Source of the DNA: Nisaea sediminum
Lineage (GTDB): Bacteria > Pseudomonadota > Alphaproteobacteria > Thalassobaculales > Thalassobaculaceae
Direction: 5' to 3'
NCBI RefSeq assembly: GCF_014904705.1
Contig: NZ_JACZCQ010000008.1
Span: 1-64,000 of the forward strand
Length of the DNA stretch: 64,000 nt
Both the position numbers and the translations under genes were made by a program. The notes under the pieces are model-generated. The model was not told where the DNA came from. It saw only the letters and a list, made by a program, of their open reading frames with translations, and did no database searches. Below, piece after piece: positions 8,771 through 17,804 of the stretch. Each line of letters begins with the position of its first letter. Within the stretch, counting starts at the first letter, position 1.

Positions 8771-9977
8771 TTGGCGAGAGCGGCAGGACTTCTTCATAGA
8801 CCGAGAGGGTGCGCAAGCACATGTCCCGCGTCGTGTAGTGCTCGCGGGCATGGGCGATCGCCTTCTCGGACAGTGTGGCCCGCTCATTCGAGGTGAGCGA
8901 GAGTGCCCAGCGGATCCCGGCGGCGAGCGCGTCCGGGTCGTTGGGCGTCACGAGGAAGCCGGTTTCGCCAGGCAGCACCGATTCCCTGGCGCCGCCATGG
9001 TCGGTCGCGACGATCGGGCGGCCCATGGCCTGCGCCTCGATCATCACCCGGCCGAAGGGCTCCGGATCGATCGAGGCTGAAACAACGACATCGGCAATCT
9101 TGTAGACGCAGGGCAGGTCTCTCGCCGCGCCGGTGAACATGACCGAGGCGGTCAGTCCGGCCTTGGCGATCTTTTCCTCCAGCTCGGCCTTGTAGCTTTC
9201 CTTGCCTTCGTAGGACCCGACCATGATGCAATGCACGGGCTGGTCGCCGAGCCGGGTGAGGGCCTCGATCAGCACCTCATGGCCCTTCCAGCGCGTCACC
9301 CGGCCGGGCAGCACGACGACCGGCACTCCGTCCGGCAGGCGCCATTCGCGGCTGAGCTTGATCATGCGTTCCGCCGACACCCCGTCGGGATCGAACAGGT
9401 CGGTGTTCACCCCGCGCGGGATGATGCGCAGCTTGTCGCTGCCGGTGCCGAAGCGGCGTTCGATCTCGCTGGCGATGAAATGCGAGATCGCGATCACCCG
9501 GTCACCCCGGACCATCACGGAATTGTAGACCTTCTTCAGCGGATTGGTGTCCGGGAAGCGGCCGTGAAAGGTGGTGACGAAGGGAACTTTGTTCTTGCGT
9601 GCCGCGCGCCAGGCGATCCAGGCCGGCATGCGCGAGCGGGCATGCACGATGTCGACATTCTCGTTGTGGATGACATCGACCAGCCAGTCGAAATTCTGCC
9701 GCCAGCTCATCGGGTTCTTGGACCCCAGCGGATGTTCGATATGGCGCGCGCCGACCCGGGTCAGCTCATGCACCATCGGGCCACCGGCCGAGACCACCAG
9801 CGCGTCCCAGCCGGCCTGCACCAGCGCATTGGCAACATCGATGGTGCCGCGCTCCACGCCGCCGGACACAAGGGCCGGAAGTACCTGCAGGACGACCGGC
9901 TTCTTTTCATGGGCCGGGTGGCGGAACATATCGAAATCGCCGCTCGATTGGCGGAGGTTCGGTATGTTAGGCCTCAT
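8757..9977 (-). CDS. glycosyltransferase family 4
   Basis: GT-B fold transferase using a nucleotide sugar. Residues near the N-terminus give VLQVLPALVSGGVERGT, a glycine loop common in GT4; the C-domain has VVLPGRVTRWKGHEVLIEAL and the EPFGRVMIEAQAMGRP motif with the paired glutamates that contact the donor. It is coupled by overlap to the GT9 gene, and the two probably work on the same glycan (LPS or capsule). Start choice is weak: GTG 9995, ATG 9977 and ATG 9929 are all in frame with no strong ribosome binding site; I use 9977. The hydrolase at 10041 is divergent, so the promoter must be in or just before this N-terminal part. Confidence 0.9.
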   Translation of the reverse strand: MRPNIPNLRQSSGDFDMFRHPAHEKKPVVLQVLPALVSGGVERGTIDVANALVQAGWDALVVSAGGPMVHELTRVGARHIEHPLGSKNPMSWRQNFDWLVDVIHNENVDIVHARSRMPAWIAWRAARKNKVPFVTTFHGRFPDTNPLKKVYNSVMVRGDRVIAISHFIASEIERRFGTGSDKLRIIPRGVNTDLFDPDGVSAERMIKLSREWRLPDGVPVVVLPGRVTRWKGHEVLIEALTRLGDQPVHCIMVGSYEGKESYKAELEEKIAKAGLTASVMFTGAARDLPCVYKIADVVVSASIDPEPFGRVMIEAQAMGRPIVATDHGGARESVLPGETGFLVTPNDPDALAAGIRWALSLTSNERATLSEKAIAHAREHYTTRDMCLRTLSVYEEVLPLSPNAGK

Positions 9978-10040
9978 GGACGGGCCGTCGTTCACCGGCG
10001 TTCCCAGCTTTCAGTTTTCATTGTCAAAAAGTTTACCACA

Positions 10041-10823
10041 ATGACAGAGCAAACCCAGCAGCCCGAGGTACCTTCTCCTCTTTATGCAGAGAAGCCGGAC
10101 GGCGCGCGTCTCGCTTATCACAAACTGGACGGACTTGGACCCACAATCGTCTTCCTCGGCGGCTTCATGTCGGACATGACCGGAACCAAGGCGATGGCGC
10201 TGGAGGAACTGGCGCGGGCCCGTGGCCAGGCCTTTCTGCGCCTCGACTATCAGGGGCATGGCCGGTCTTCCGGAAAGTTCGAGGACGGCAGCATCGGCCT
10301 CTGGCTTTCCGATGCGCTCTACCTGATCGACTCGGTGACCGAGGGCCCGCTGGTGCTGGTCGGCTCCTCCATGGGCGGCTGGATCATGTTGCTGACGGCG
10401 CTGCAGCGCCCGGAGCGAATCGCGGGCTTGGTCGGGATAGCCCCGGCGCCGGATTTCACCGAGGATCTGATGTGGGCCGGTTTCTCCGACGAGATCAGGC
10501 AGACCCTGGAGCGGGACGGGGTTTACTACGAGCCGTCCGAATACAGCGACGAGCCCTACACCATCACCATGAAGCTGATCGAGGACGGCCGGAACCATCT
10601 GCTGATGCGCGAGACGATGCCGATCGCGACGCCTGTCCGGCTGCTGCACGGGATGCGGGACGAGTCCGTACCCTACGAGCTCTCGCTGAAGATCGCAGAC
10701 AATGTCGCGAGCGAGGATGTGCAGATACGCTTCGTCAAGGACGGCGATCACAGGCTCTCCACCGACCGCGACATCGCTATCCTCAAAGACACCGTGGCGG
10801 CGCTGTGCGACTCCGCCGCCTGA
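10041..10823 (+). CDS. alpha/beta hydrolase, ABHD10-like
   Basis: Predicted serine esterase/thioesterase. FLGGFMSDMTGTKA near the N-terminus, then LDYQGHGRSSG, and the nucleophile elbow LVGSSMGGW match the ABHD10 type. The acid is likely the Asp in GMRDESVP and the base the His in DGDHRLS near the C-terminus. ATG 10041 starts a 260-residue protein; the frame is open much further upstream, but that part lies antisense to the GT4 gene and reads Arg/His-rich. The next gene starts inside its 3' end with a 19-base overlap. The substrate is unknown. Confidence 0.88.
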   Translation: MTEQTQQPEVPSPLYAEKPDGARLAYHKLDGLGPTIVFLGGFMSDMTGTKAMALEELARARGQAFLRLDYQGHGRSSGKFEDGSIGLWLSDALYLIDSVTEGPLVLVGSSMGGWIMLLTALQRPERIAGLVGIAPAPDFTEDLMWAGFSDEIRQTLERDGVYYEPSEYSDEPYTITMKLIEDGRNHLLMRETMPIATPVRLLHGMRDESVPYELSLKIADNVASEDVQIRFVKDGDHRLSTDRDIAILKDTVAALCDSAA

Positions 10824-11572
10824 TTCTGATACCGCTCTGGGCGGTGCTGGCACTGCCGGCGCTCATCGTGCCGGCGCCGGCCGCGGAGATCGACCACGAG
10901 CAGGAATACGCCGCCTGCATGCAGCTTGCCCGCGAACGTCCGGAAGAGGCCTACAAGGCGGGACTCGCCTGGCACAAGCTCGGCGGCGGTTTTCCGGCGC
11001 GGCACTGCGTCGCCGTCGCCCTGCTGGAGCTGCACCAGTACGACGAGGCGGCCGCCCGGCTCGAACGGCTGGCAACGGATCTCGGCACGGCGCGGACCTC
11101 GCTGCTCGCCGAGATCCTCATGCAGGCCGGTCAAGCCTGGTCGCTCGCCGGACGGGCGGAAAAGGCTCTGACACTTCAGAACAATCTGCTGGAACTCGCG
11201 CCGGGCGATCCGGATCTCTGGCTCGACCGCGCCGTCTCGCTGATGGATCTCGAACGCTACGAACAGGCGCTGGCCGATCTGGACGAGGCGATCCGGCTCG
11301 ATCCTCATCTCGTCGAGGCCCGGACCTACCGTGCCGTCGCCCTGCGGCAGTTGGACCGGCTGGGCGAAGCCTGGACGGAAGTCGAGACCGTGCTCGCGCT
11401 TCAGGCGTACCAGCCGGATGCGTTGCTCGAGCGCGGTATCCTTCGCCAGTATCAGGGCGATCTCGACGGCGCACGGGCCGACTGGCTGCTGGTGATCCAG
11501 AACGATCCGGACAGCCGTGCCGCCGCCGCGGCGCGGGCTCGGATCGAGGAGATGGACGTGCAGGTGCGCTGA
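10805..11572 (+). CDS. exported tetratricopeptide repeat protein
   Basis: TPR scaffold protein probably exported by Sec. GTG 10805 gives a signal peptide: a basic start (MRLRRL), a hydrophobic core ending near ALIVPAPAAE, and an Ala-x-Ala type site. The rest is helical pairs with TPR spacing, clearest in DLWLDRAVSLMDLERYEQAL and ADLDEAIRLDPHLVEA. It totals 255 residues. Coupled to the hydrolase by overlap. No enzyme motif is visible; a periplasmic protein-interaction role is all that can be inferred. Confidence 0.8.
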   Translation: MRLRRLILIPLWAVLALPALIVPAPAAEIDHEQEYAACMQLARERPEEAYKAGLAWHKLGGGFPARHCVAVALLELHQYDEAAARLERLATDLGTARTSLLAEILMQAGQAWSLAGRAEKALTLQNNLLELAPGDPDLWLDRAVSLMDLERYEQALADLDEAIRLDPHLVEARTYRAVALRQLDRLGEAWTEVETVLALQAYQPDALLERGILRQYQGDLDGARADWLLVIQNDPDSRAAAAARARIEEMDVQVR

Positions 11573-11666
11573 GCGCGCACCCGCCCGCGATCGCCGCAGC
11601 GCCCGAGACGATACGGCTTCGGCGTTCAGGTTCGCGTGATATGCCGACAGGCGGACGCCGGATCGA

Positions 11667-13745
11667 TTACGAGAGGTCTGTCTCTCCGTACGCTCTCAGG
11701 CTGTCAGCAACTCTGGACAATACCGGAGCCCAGTCGCCGTCCGTGTCCTGACGAAACGATCTCGTTTTGGGATACCAGAGGGAATCATCGCGATGAAGGC
11801 CCCATGGCCAATTGGGGCGCGTCGTGAGCATCACCCAGGTCGGTACGCCCGCAGCGCCGGCAAAATGGACCGTGTTGTTGGCTGGAGAGATAACGAGATC
11901 CATGACAGCGATAAGCGCCGCGAGACCGTCGAGATCGCTCAGTATGTCGATGCCGTGATCTGCGCTCACCTCTATGCCGGCGTCCCGAAAAGCCAGAAGG
12001 TCGTCTTCGCGCACACTATATTGCAGCGAAATCAGGGCATTGCCGGGGACACGCGCGATCCCGCTCCAATGCCCGGGCAGCACCGTCCGTTGTTCGCCGG
12101 TCTTCGGGGCCTCGGACCGCCAGGAAATTCCGACCAATCTCCTTCCCGCATGACGGGCCCGCAAATCCGACCGCAAGGAAGCCGCACGCTCGGGATCGGG
12201 GACGATCCATGGTTCCGGCTTCGCCTGGCCACCGCAGAACAGGTTCAGCCTGTGCGGCAAATCCCCCATCGCCAAATGCAGGTCCGTGCCGAAATGATCT
12301 TCCAGCTGACCGCTGGCAGGAGCCGCCTCTGGCACAGCGACTCCGGGGAAACTCCTCCGGATCAGGGGGCGGAGACGAGGTTCCGCGATGACCGTTACAC
12401 GTGGCCCTCGCCGGAGAAGGGGCTTCAGCAGCGTAAGGTATTGTACTTCGTCGCCAATTCCCTGCTCGCCCCAGAGGAGAAGGTGGCGGCCCTCGAGTTC
12501 CTCTCCCTGCCACTGCGGGATGGCGAAATGTCGCTCGATTTTCCGCCCTTCGGCCGTTTCGAGCCGGCGGGTCATGGTCTTCCAGCCTTCCCTGAAACGC
12601 TCCTGGCTCAGTAACGCAAACGCCGTGTTGTTGCGAGCCGATGCGTAATCGTCGGAGATGAAGGTTGCCCGGCGCCCGAACCGGATAGCGGCGTCGAGGT
12701 CGTTTGTGCGACTTGATTCGCTGGAGAGTTTGAACCAGACCTCGGGATGCGCCGGGTTGGCGATCGCACTTCTATGGAGCCAGGACCAAACACCGTTCCG
12801 GTCGGGAGCCCGCGCCGCTGCGACGGCCATGGTGTTGCAGAATTCAGACGTATCGGGACCGAGAACCATGGCTCGTTTGGCCCAGTCCCGAGTTTGCGTC
12901 AGTGCCGCCATGTCACCGCTGGCGGCCTGATTTTCAGGTTCCACCACCAGACCGTGCCGGCAGGGCTCCACCGCGTCTCCGTACCGCTCCAGTTTCAACA
13001 GGGCTCGCGTCCGGTTCCGCCACGCTTCCGCGAGGCCCGGCGCTGCAACGGTAGCTGAACGGAACCACTCTTCGGCGCTTTCGAACGCTTCATTCTCGAA
13101 GTCTATCAAACCCAGATTGTTTCGGGCCGCTCCGCTGCCGGGCGCGATCATGAGTGTCCGGAGGTAGAATTTCGTACCTTCGTCAACGTCCTGCAGATCC
13201 ATCAGGGTGTTGGCAAAGCGGAATGTCTGGTCGGCGTCCGCTGGGTTGAGAGCGAGCACACGCTGAAAACAGCGTGCTGCCGCCGCGTATCTCCCGGCCT
13301 GTTTCAAATCCAGGCCCAGCTGCAAATGCGTACGACCGTCCAAAGGCGAGAGAATGGAACAGCGCCGCAACATGCTCTTTCGCTCGTTCGCTGATGTCAG
13401 GTCGGCCATTCCCCGGACCGCCTCGAATGCTGCCGGAGTGAGCAACGCAGCGCGACGCAAGCAAAGAGCCGCCGTCCGGGTGCGTCCCAACCGGCCGGTG
13501 GCGTCACCCAGTAATTTCCAGATGTGCGCATTGCCTGGAATTGAGGGGGCCGCCTGGCTCAGGAGCTCCGCCGCTTCGCGGTAGGCCCCGTCCTCGGAAC
13601 GTATAGCGCCGAGCAGTTCCAAGGCGTGCGGGTAGTACGCGTCTCCTTCGGGGATCCTGCGACACATGCGCGCAGCCCGCGACCTGAAGCCTGCCTGGTA
13701 ACGGCGCCGGGCGTCTTCCAGGAGGCGCAAAGAGGCCTCGCTCAT
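11667..13745 (-). CDS. TPR-repeat protein with C-terminal GT-B glycosyltransferase-like domain (692 aa)
   Basis: About 400 N-terminal residues are TPR-type helical repeats (for example CFQRVLALNPADADQTF). The C-terminal 280 residues resemble the second half of heptosyltransferase/O-GlcNAc-transferase-like enzymes: LLLWGEQGIGDEVQYL, then RLVGISWRSEAPKTGE and LVISPANNTVHFAGAAGVP, the last matching the nucleotide-sugar site of GT9-like proteins. Such TPR-GT fusions are known to glycosylate proteins in some bacteria. It diverges from the RTX gene at 14210 across an AT-rich spacer, so that RTX protein is a conceivable acceptor; this is inference. ATG 13745 is the start. Confidence 0.82.
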   Translation of the reverse strand: MSEASLRLLEDARRRYQAGFRSRAARMCRRIPEGDAYYPHALELLGAIRSEDGAYREAAELLSQAAPSIPGNAHIWKLLGDATGRLGRTRTAALCLRRAALLTPAAFEAVRGMADLTSANERKSMLRRCSILSPLDGRTHLQLGLDLKQAGRYAAAARCFQRVLALNPADADQTFRFANTLMDLQDVDEGTKFYLRTLMIAPGSGAARNNLGLIDFENEAFESAEEWFRSATVAAPGLAEAWRNRTRALLKLERYGDAVEPCRHGLVVEPENQAASGDMAALTQTRDWAKRAMVLGPDTSEFCNTMAVAAARAPDRNGVWSWLHRSAIANPAHPEVWFKLSSESSRTNDLDAAIRFGRRATFISDDYASARNNTAFALLSQERFREGWKTMTRRLETAEGRKIERHFAIPQWQGEELEGRHLLLWGEQGIGDEVQYLTLLKPLLRRGPRVTVIAEPRLRPLIRRSFPGVAVPEAAPASGQLEDHFGTDLHLAMGDLPHRLNLFCGGQAKPEPWIVPDPERAASLRSDLRARHAGRRLVGISWRSEAPKTGEQRTVLPGHWSGIARVPGNALISLQYSVREDDLLAFRDAGIEVSADHGIDILSDLDGLAALIAVMDLVISPANNTVHFAGAAGVPTWVMLTTRPNWPWGLHRDDSLWYPKTRSFRQDTDGDWAPVLSRVADSLRAYGETDLS

Positions 13746-14209
13746 ACCAGCTTCCCAACCTTCCTAAAGCTGAGCCATGCCGGGTTTTCCGCCAATGCGG
13801 GGCTCAGTCTCATTCGATGTGACCCAACGTAACAAGATCGGTTCGCGAATGGCGAAGCAGATAAAGATAAAATTTTATTGGAAATTCGAAATTTTTTCGC
13901 TATCGAGAAACCAGAAAGTGATTTTGCTTCACTTTTGGTAAAGATTTCGACGATAGGGTCGATAAGAATAGCCGTATAAGCGACGATGGATGTCGATATA
14001 CGATCAGTGTACGGAAGGCAATCAGTGGTCTGAAAAATAAAATCAAAGAGAGATAAAAAAATAGAATTATGTCTCCCTTTGATTTTGTAAATTCAATCAT
14101 TGGTTTGGCGAAAAGTCACTCGCCTGTCATCCGTCAAAGTTGAGCTTGAGCGGCCAATGGTGAATAGAAGTCACCAAATAGAGCCACTTTGAATCAAACG
14201 GAGATACCA
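13746..14209. other. AT-rich divergent intergenic region
   Basis: 464 bases, far richer in A+T than the coding sequence around it, between the TPR-glycosyltransferase and the large RTX gene. I find no gene in it. It contains long A/T runs and the inverted repeat at 14039-14086. The promoters of both flanking genes should be here, but I cannot point to a consensus pair with confidence. Confidence 0.7.
14039..14086 (-). repeat. long inverted repeat, terminator-like on the minus strand
   Basis: Arms 14039-14055 and 14070-14086, 17 bases each, around a 14-base A/T loop. Two positions are A-C or T-G on the plus strand but turn into G-U pairs in minus-strand RNA, giving a complete stem, followed there by TTTTATTTTTC. 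It therefore fits an intrinsic terminator or attenuator read leftwards, roughly 300 bases before the TPR-glycosyltransferase start. A protein-binding site is the alternative. Confidence 0.5.
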
Positions 14210-17200
14210 ATGTCGGTTTCCGCAACCGTTCCCTCGCTTTTTTCCAGCCGCCGCGGGTACCTCGTTGTAGATCGCGGTGTTCGTGACAGCGATATCCTGC
14301 TCGCAGAACGCGACCCGTCCTTCCAGGTCATCCGCCTCGAGAAGGATGGAGATCCGCTGGGGCAGATCGCCGTGGCACTTGCCGGCGAGCGCGATGTTGC
14401 CAGCCTGCACATCCTTTCCCACGGCGAGCCGGGCGCCCTGATTCTGGCGAATACGCGGGTCGACACGGAGATTCTGGGGCGGTCGTCGAAATATCTCGAC
14501 GCCATACGGTCAAGCCTCGCCTGGGACGCCGACATCGTTCTTTATGGCTGTTCCGTCGGGGCCGGGAATACGGGCCGTGAATTCGTCGACGCGTTGGAAA
14601 AACGCCTTGGCGCCGAGGTCCTCGCATCCGCGCTGCCGGTCGGTGCCGGTTGGGGATGGGGGGCTTTCGCCGCCGCGCTGACTGCCTTCGCGCCGGAGAG
14701 CGCGGCCCGATATCCGCATACGCTTGGTCAAACGACATTCGGGATCGTCACGACGATTCAGTCCACCACCACGCTGGTGGTCACTGAGCCGGACGTCACG
14801 ATCAGCGTCGAGCGCTCGGACGGCACGGCGATGGCAGGCGTCAGCTCGGGCTTTCTCAATGCCGGCGAGATCGCGAGCTCCACGACCTACACGCTGAGCT
14901 ACTCAAGCCCGGTCAACATCACCCAGTTCCAGATCGGCGAATTTACCAATCTTTCCGCCGGGGCGAATTACACCTTCACACCGAATACCGGCACCGCGAT
15001 TACCCTCGCCGACAACAGCGGCGACATTGTCGGCGCGATCGCAACTTTGAACCCCGGCGACTGGACCGGCGTTACGTCCATTACGGTTTCCTACGCGGGC
15101 GCCGCCAACTGGCGGGTCGGGCTCGACAACATCAAATACACCATCGCCGGTCCGACGACCGGCAACGACGCCCTGACGGGTGACGGCACGGCCAATACGA
15201 TCGACCTGTTGGCCGGCAACGACTCCTATTCCGGCCTCGCCGGGGCCGACACGATCACGGGTGGAGCCGGCAACGACACGATCCTCGGCGGCGACGATGC
15301 CGACGTTGTGCTCGGCGGGGACGGCAACGATTCGATCTCCGGCGGTGCGGGCGCCGACAATCTTTCCGGCGATGCGGGCGACGATACGTTTGCCGCGACC
15401 TCCGCCGACATCACGGGCCTCGCCGAGACGATCAGCGGCGGCACCGGCACGGATGTGCTGCAGCTGAACGGTGGTGGTGCCTTCGATCTCTCCGGCGCGA
15501 CCATAGACAGCATCGAGCTGATTTCCGGCAGTGCTTCGGCCGACTCCATCACCGGTACCAGCGCCGCGGACACGATCGCAGGCGGCGATGGCGCGGATGT
15601 CATCAATGCCGGCGACGGCGCCAATGTGGTTTCCGGCGGCGCTGCCGCCGACAACCTGATCGGCGGTTCCGGCGCGGACACCTTCATCGCGACCTCTGCG
15701 GACATCACCGGCCTGGCCGAGACGATCAGCGGCGGCGGCGGCACCGACGTGCTGCAACTGAACGGCGGCGGCGCCTTCGACCTTTCCAGTGCCACGCTTA
15801 ACAGCGTGGAGCTGATCACCGGCAGCGCCGCGGCGGATTCCATCACCGGCACCAGCGGTGCCGACGCGATCAATGCCGGCGACGGCGCCAATGTGGTTTC
15901 CGGCGGCGCTGCCGCCGACAACCTGATCGGCGGTTCCGGCGCGGACACCTTCATCGCGACCTCTGCGGACATCACCGGCCTGGCCGAGACGGTCAGCGGC
16001 GGCGGCGGCACCGACGTGCTGCAACTGAACGGCGGCGGCGCCTTCAACCTTTCCAGCACGACGCTGGACAGCGTGGAGCTGATCACCGGCAGTGCTTCGG
16101 CGGATGCCATCACCGGCACCAGTGCCGCAGACACGATCTCAGGTGGCGGTGGAGCCGACACTCTGAGTGGCGGCGGTGGCGGCGATTCGCTCGTGGGCGG
16201 CTCCGACGCCGACAGCTTGGTTGGTGGCGCGGGCACCGACGTTTTGTTCGGCGGGGCCGGCAACGATACCTTCAGCGGCACTGCGAGCGAGTTCAACGGC
16301 GATACGATCTCCGGGCTTGCCGCCGGCGACCAGATCGTTGTTTCCGGTACGGATGTGAGCAGCCTGAACGGTTCGACTCTTGGCGGTACGATCTCGCTCG
16401 GTGCGGAAAGCATCGTCGTCTCCGGTGCCGATGCCAACCTGGTGATCAACGCGAGCGTAAGTGGCGGGAACACGACCCTCACCTTCAGTGCCGCGAGCAG
16501 CGGCTCGGGCAGCGGCTCAAGCGGCGGATCATCTTCGGGCAGCGGATTGACGGTCACCAACCAGACCTCCGACGACACCGCCGGAACCGCGACCGGCCGT
16601 ACGCTGGTCAACAATTCCGGCAGCAGCGCGACGGGTGCTCTGGTCGAAGGCACGGGCAACGGCAACGTCGTCACCGTCACTCTGCCGGCGGGCGTCTCCC
16701 TGACCCAGAGCGGGACCTCCAACGCGGTTGTCTCGTCATCGGCGGGCACGACCCTGCGCGGGGAAATCCAGACGACGGAGCCGTCTGTGACCGGGCAGGG
16801 TTTCCTCGACGGTCACGGCCAGTCCTTCCTCGCCAACAACGCCGGCATGTCGCTGGATGTCCGCTCGATCGTGTTCTCCAGCACCGGCGGCTCGGCGCAG
16901 ACAGTGCATCTCACCGGGCAATCCTCCAGCGGCTCCGAGGCGTTCGTCATCGACACCTCGAACCTGCCTACAGGGTCGTCCCTGCAGCTCGACAATATCG
17001 AGTTCGCCGCCATCGTCGGCAATGCGACGGTGACCGGCGGCGCCGGGAAGAACTACGTGGTCGGCGATGAATCGACCCAGTTCATTTCGTGCGGCGCCGA
17101 GGACGACACGCTGGCTGGCGGCGGCGGCAACGACACCGTCGGTTCCGGCTGGGGCGAGGATCTGGTTTATGGCAACCAGGGCACCGACAGCGTGTTTGGC

Positions 17201-17725
17201 GGCGGGGGCAGGGACACCCTGTTCGGCGGCCAGGACGCCGATACGGTTGCCGGCGACAACGACAATGACTTCGTCTACGGCAACAAGGGGAACGATACGG
17301 TCCTCGGCGGCGAGAACGACGACATGGTCTATGGAGGCCAGGACGAGGACATCGTCTACGGCAACTCCGGTAATGACAGCCTGTTTGGCAACCTCGGCAA
17401 CGACACGCTCTACGGCGGCCAGGGCAACGACCTGCTATGGGGCAACAGCGGTGACGACTATCTCGCCGGAAATACAGGCGACGATACGCTCTCCGGTGGC
17501 GAGGGCGCTGACACGTTCGTCTTCAGCTTCGGTGGCGGCAACGAGACCGTAAGCGACTTCGCGGCCGGCACCGATACGCTGGCACTCGAAAGTGGGCTCG
17601 GGGTCAGCGGAGGAACCGAGGTGAACGGGAACACCGTCGTCACCTTCTCCGACGGCGGCACAGTCACCATCATCGGTGTGCAAAAGGCCGATGTCGCAGC
17701 CGCGACCGGGTGGGACCTCGTGTAA
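14210..17725 (+). CDS. DUF4347 domain / RTX calcium-binding repeat protein (1171 aa)
   Basis: Giant predicted secreted protein without a Sec signal, as usual for type I secretion. Residues about 15-175 are DUF4347-like: LHILSHGEPGALIL (His71) and DIVLYGCSVGAG (Cys114). A beta-rich domain follows (about 180-310), then RTX nonapeptides. Three imperfect copies of an about 89-residue unit span about residues 392-645. After a Gly/Ser-rich linker and a beta-rich domain comes a second RTX block with DLVYGNQGTD, DTLYGGQGND and TFVFSFGGG, and a C-terminal region ending TGWDLV. ATG 14210 is preferred over TTG 14189, with ACGGAGA upstream. It is a paralogue of the protein at 1299-3809. The secretion apparatus at 28.2-31.3 kb is the obvious candidate exporter, though not adjacent. 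Confidence 0.87.
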   Translation: MSVSATVPSLFSSRRGYLVVDRGVRDSDILLAERDPSFQVIRLEKDGDPLGQIAVALAGERDVASLHILSHGEPGALILANTRVDTEILGRSSKYLDAIRSSLAWDADIVLYGCSVGAGNTGREFVDALEKRLGAEVLASALPVGAGWGWGAFAAALTAFAPESAARYPHTLGQTTFGIVTTIQSTTTLVVTEPDVTISVERSDGTAMAGVSSGFLNAGEIASSTTYTLSYSSPVNITQFQIGEFTNLSAGANYTFTPNTGTAITLADNSGDIVGAIATLNPGDWTGVTSITVSYAGAANWRVGLDNIKYTIAGPTTGNDALTGDGTANTIDLLAGNDSYSGLAGADTITGGAGNDTILGGDDADVVLGGDGNDSISGGAGADNLSGDAGDDTFAATSADITGLAETISGGTGTDVLQLNGGGAFDLSGATIDSIELISGSASADSITGTSAADTIAGGDGADVINAGDGANVVSGGAAADNLIGGSGADTFIATSADITGLAETISGGGGTDVLQLNGGGAFDLSSATLNSVELITGSAAADSITGTSGADAINAGDGANVVSGGAAADNLIGGSGADTFIATSADITGLAETVSGGGGTDVLQLNGGGAFNLSSTTLDSVELITGSASADAITGTSAADTISGGGGADTLSGGGGGDSLVGGSDADSLVGGAGTDVLFGGAGNDTFSGTASEFNGDTISGLAAGDQIVVSGTDVSSLNGSTLGGTISLGAESIVVSGADANLVINASVSGGNTTLTFSAASSGSGSGSSGGSSSGSGLTVTNQTSDDTAGTATGRTLVNNSGSSATGALVEGTGNGNVVTVTLPAGVSLTQSGTSNAVVSSSAGTTLRGEIQTTEPSVTGQGFLDGHGQSFLANNAGMSLDVRSIVFSSTGGSAQTVHLTGQSSSGSEAFVIDTSNLPTGSSLQLDNIEFAAIVGNATVTGGAGKNYVVGDESTQFISCGAEDDTLAGGGGNDTVGSGWGEDLVYGNQGTDSVFGGGGRDTLFGGQDADTVAGDNDNDFVYGNKGNDTVLGGENDDMVYGGQDEDIVYGNSGNDSLFGNLGNDTLYGGQGNDLLWGNSGDDYLAGNTGDDTLSGGEGADTFVFSFGGGNETVSDFAAGTDTLALESGLGVSGGTEVNGNTVVTFSDGGTVTIIGVQKADVAAATGWDLV
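15384..16140 (+). repeat. three in-frame ~267-bp repeats within the RTX gene
   Basis: Each unit encodes DTFxATSADITGLAETxSGG, then TDVLQLNGGGAF and an ELITGSAxADxITGTS-like end. Copies 2 and 3 are offset by 267 bases; about 180 bases from 15602 and from 15869 are almost identical at DNA level, pointing to recent duplication or gene conversion. Copy 1 is more diverged. Confidence 0.85.
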
Positions 17726-17736
17726 CCATTCTGCCG

Positions 17737-17770
17737 ATCGTCATCCGGACCGCACAGCCCGGATGACGAT
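17737..17770 (+). terminator. hairpin after the large RTX gene
   Basis: Perfect 12-bp inverted repeat (atcgtcatccgg / ccggatgacgat) with a 10-base loop, 12 bases after the RTX stop and before the converging GST gene. Only TTT follows on the plus strand, so it may serve both directions weakly. Confidence 0.6.
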
Positions 17771-17804
17771 ACCGTTTATGGTGTGACACTCGTCGGCGAA
17801 GCGC

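Noticed and set aside
9231-10040. Upstream extension of the alpha/beta hydrolase frame
   Set aside because: It is antisense to the GT4 gene and reads as low-complexity Arg/His/Asp. The family N-terminus begins at ATG 10041.
15163-17530. Regular short repeats that could suggest a CRISPR array
   Set aside because: The repeats are coding nonapeptides in frame with periodic Gly/Asp, with no unique spacers of constant length and no cas genes.
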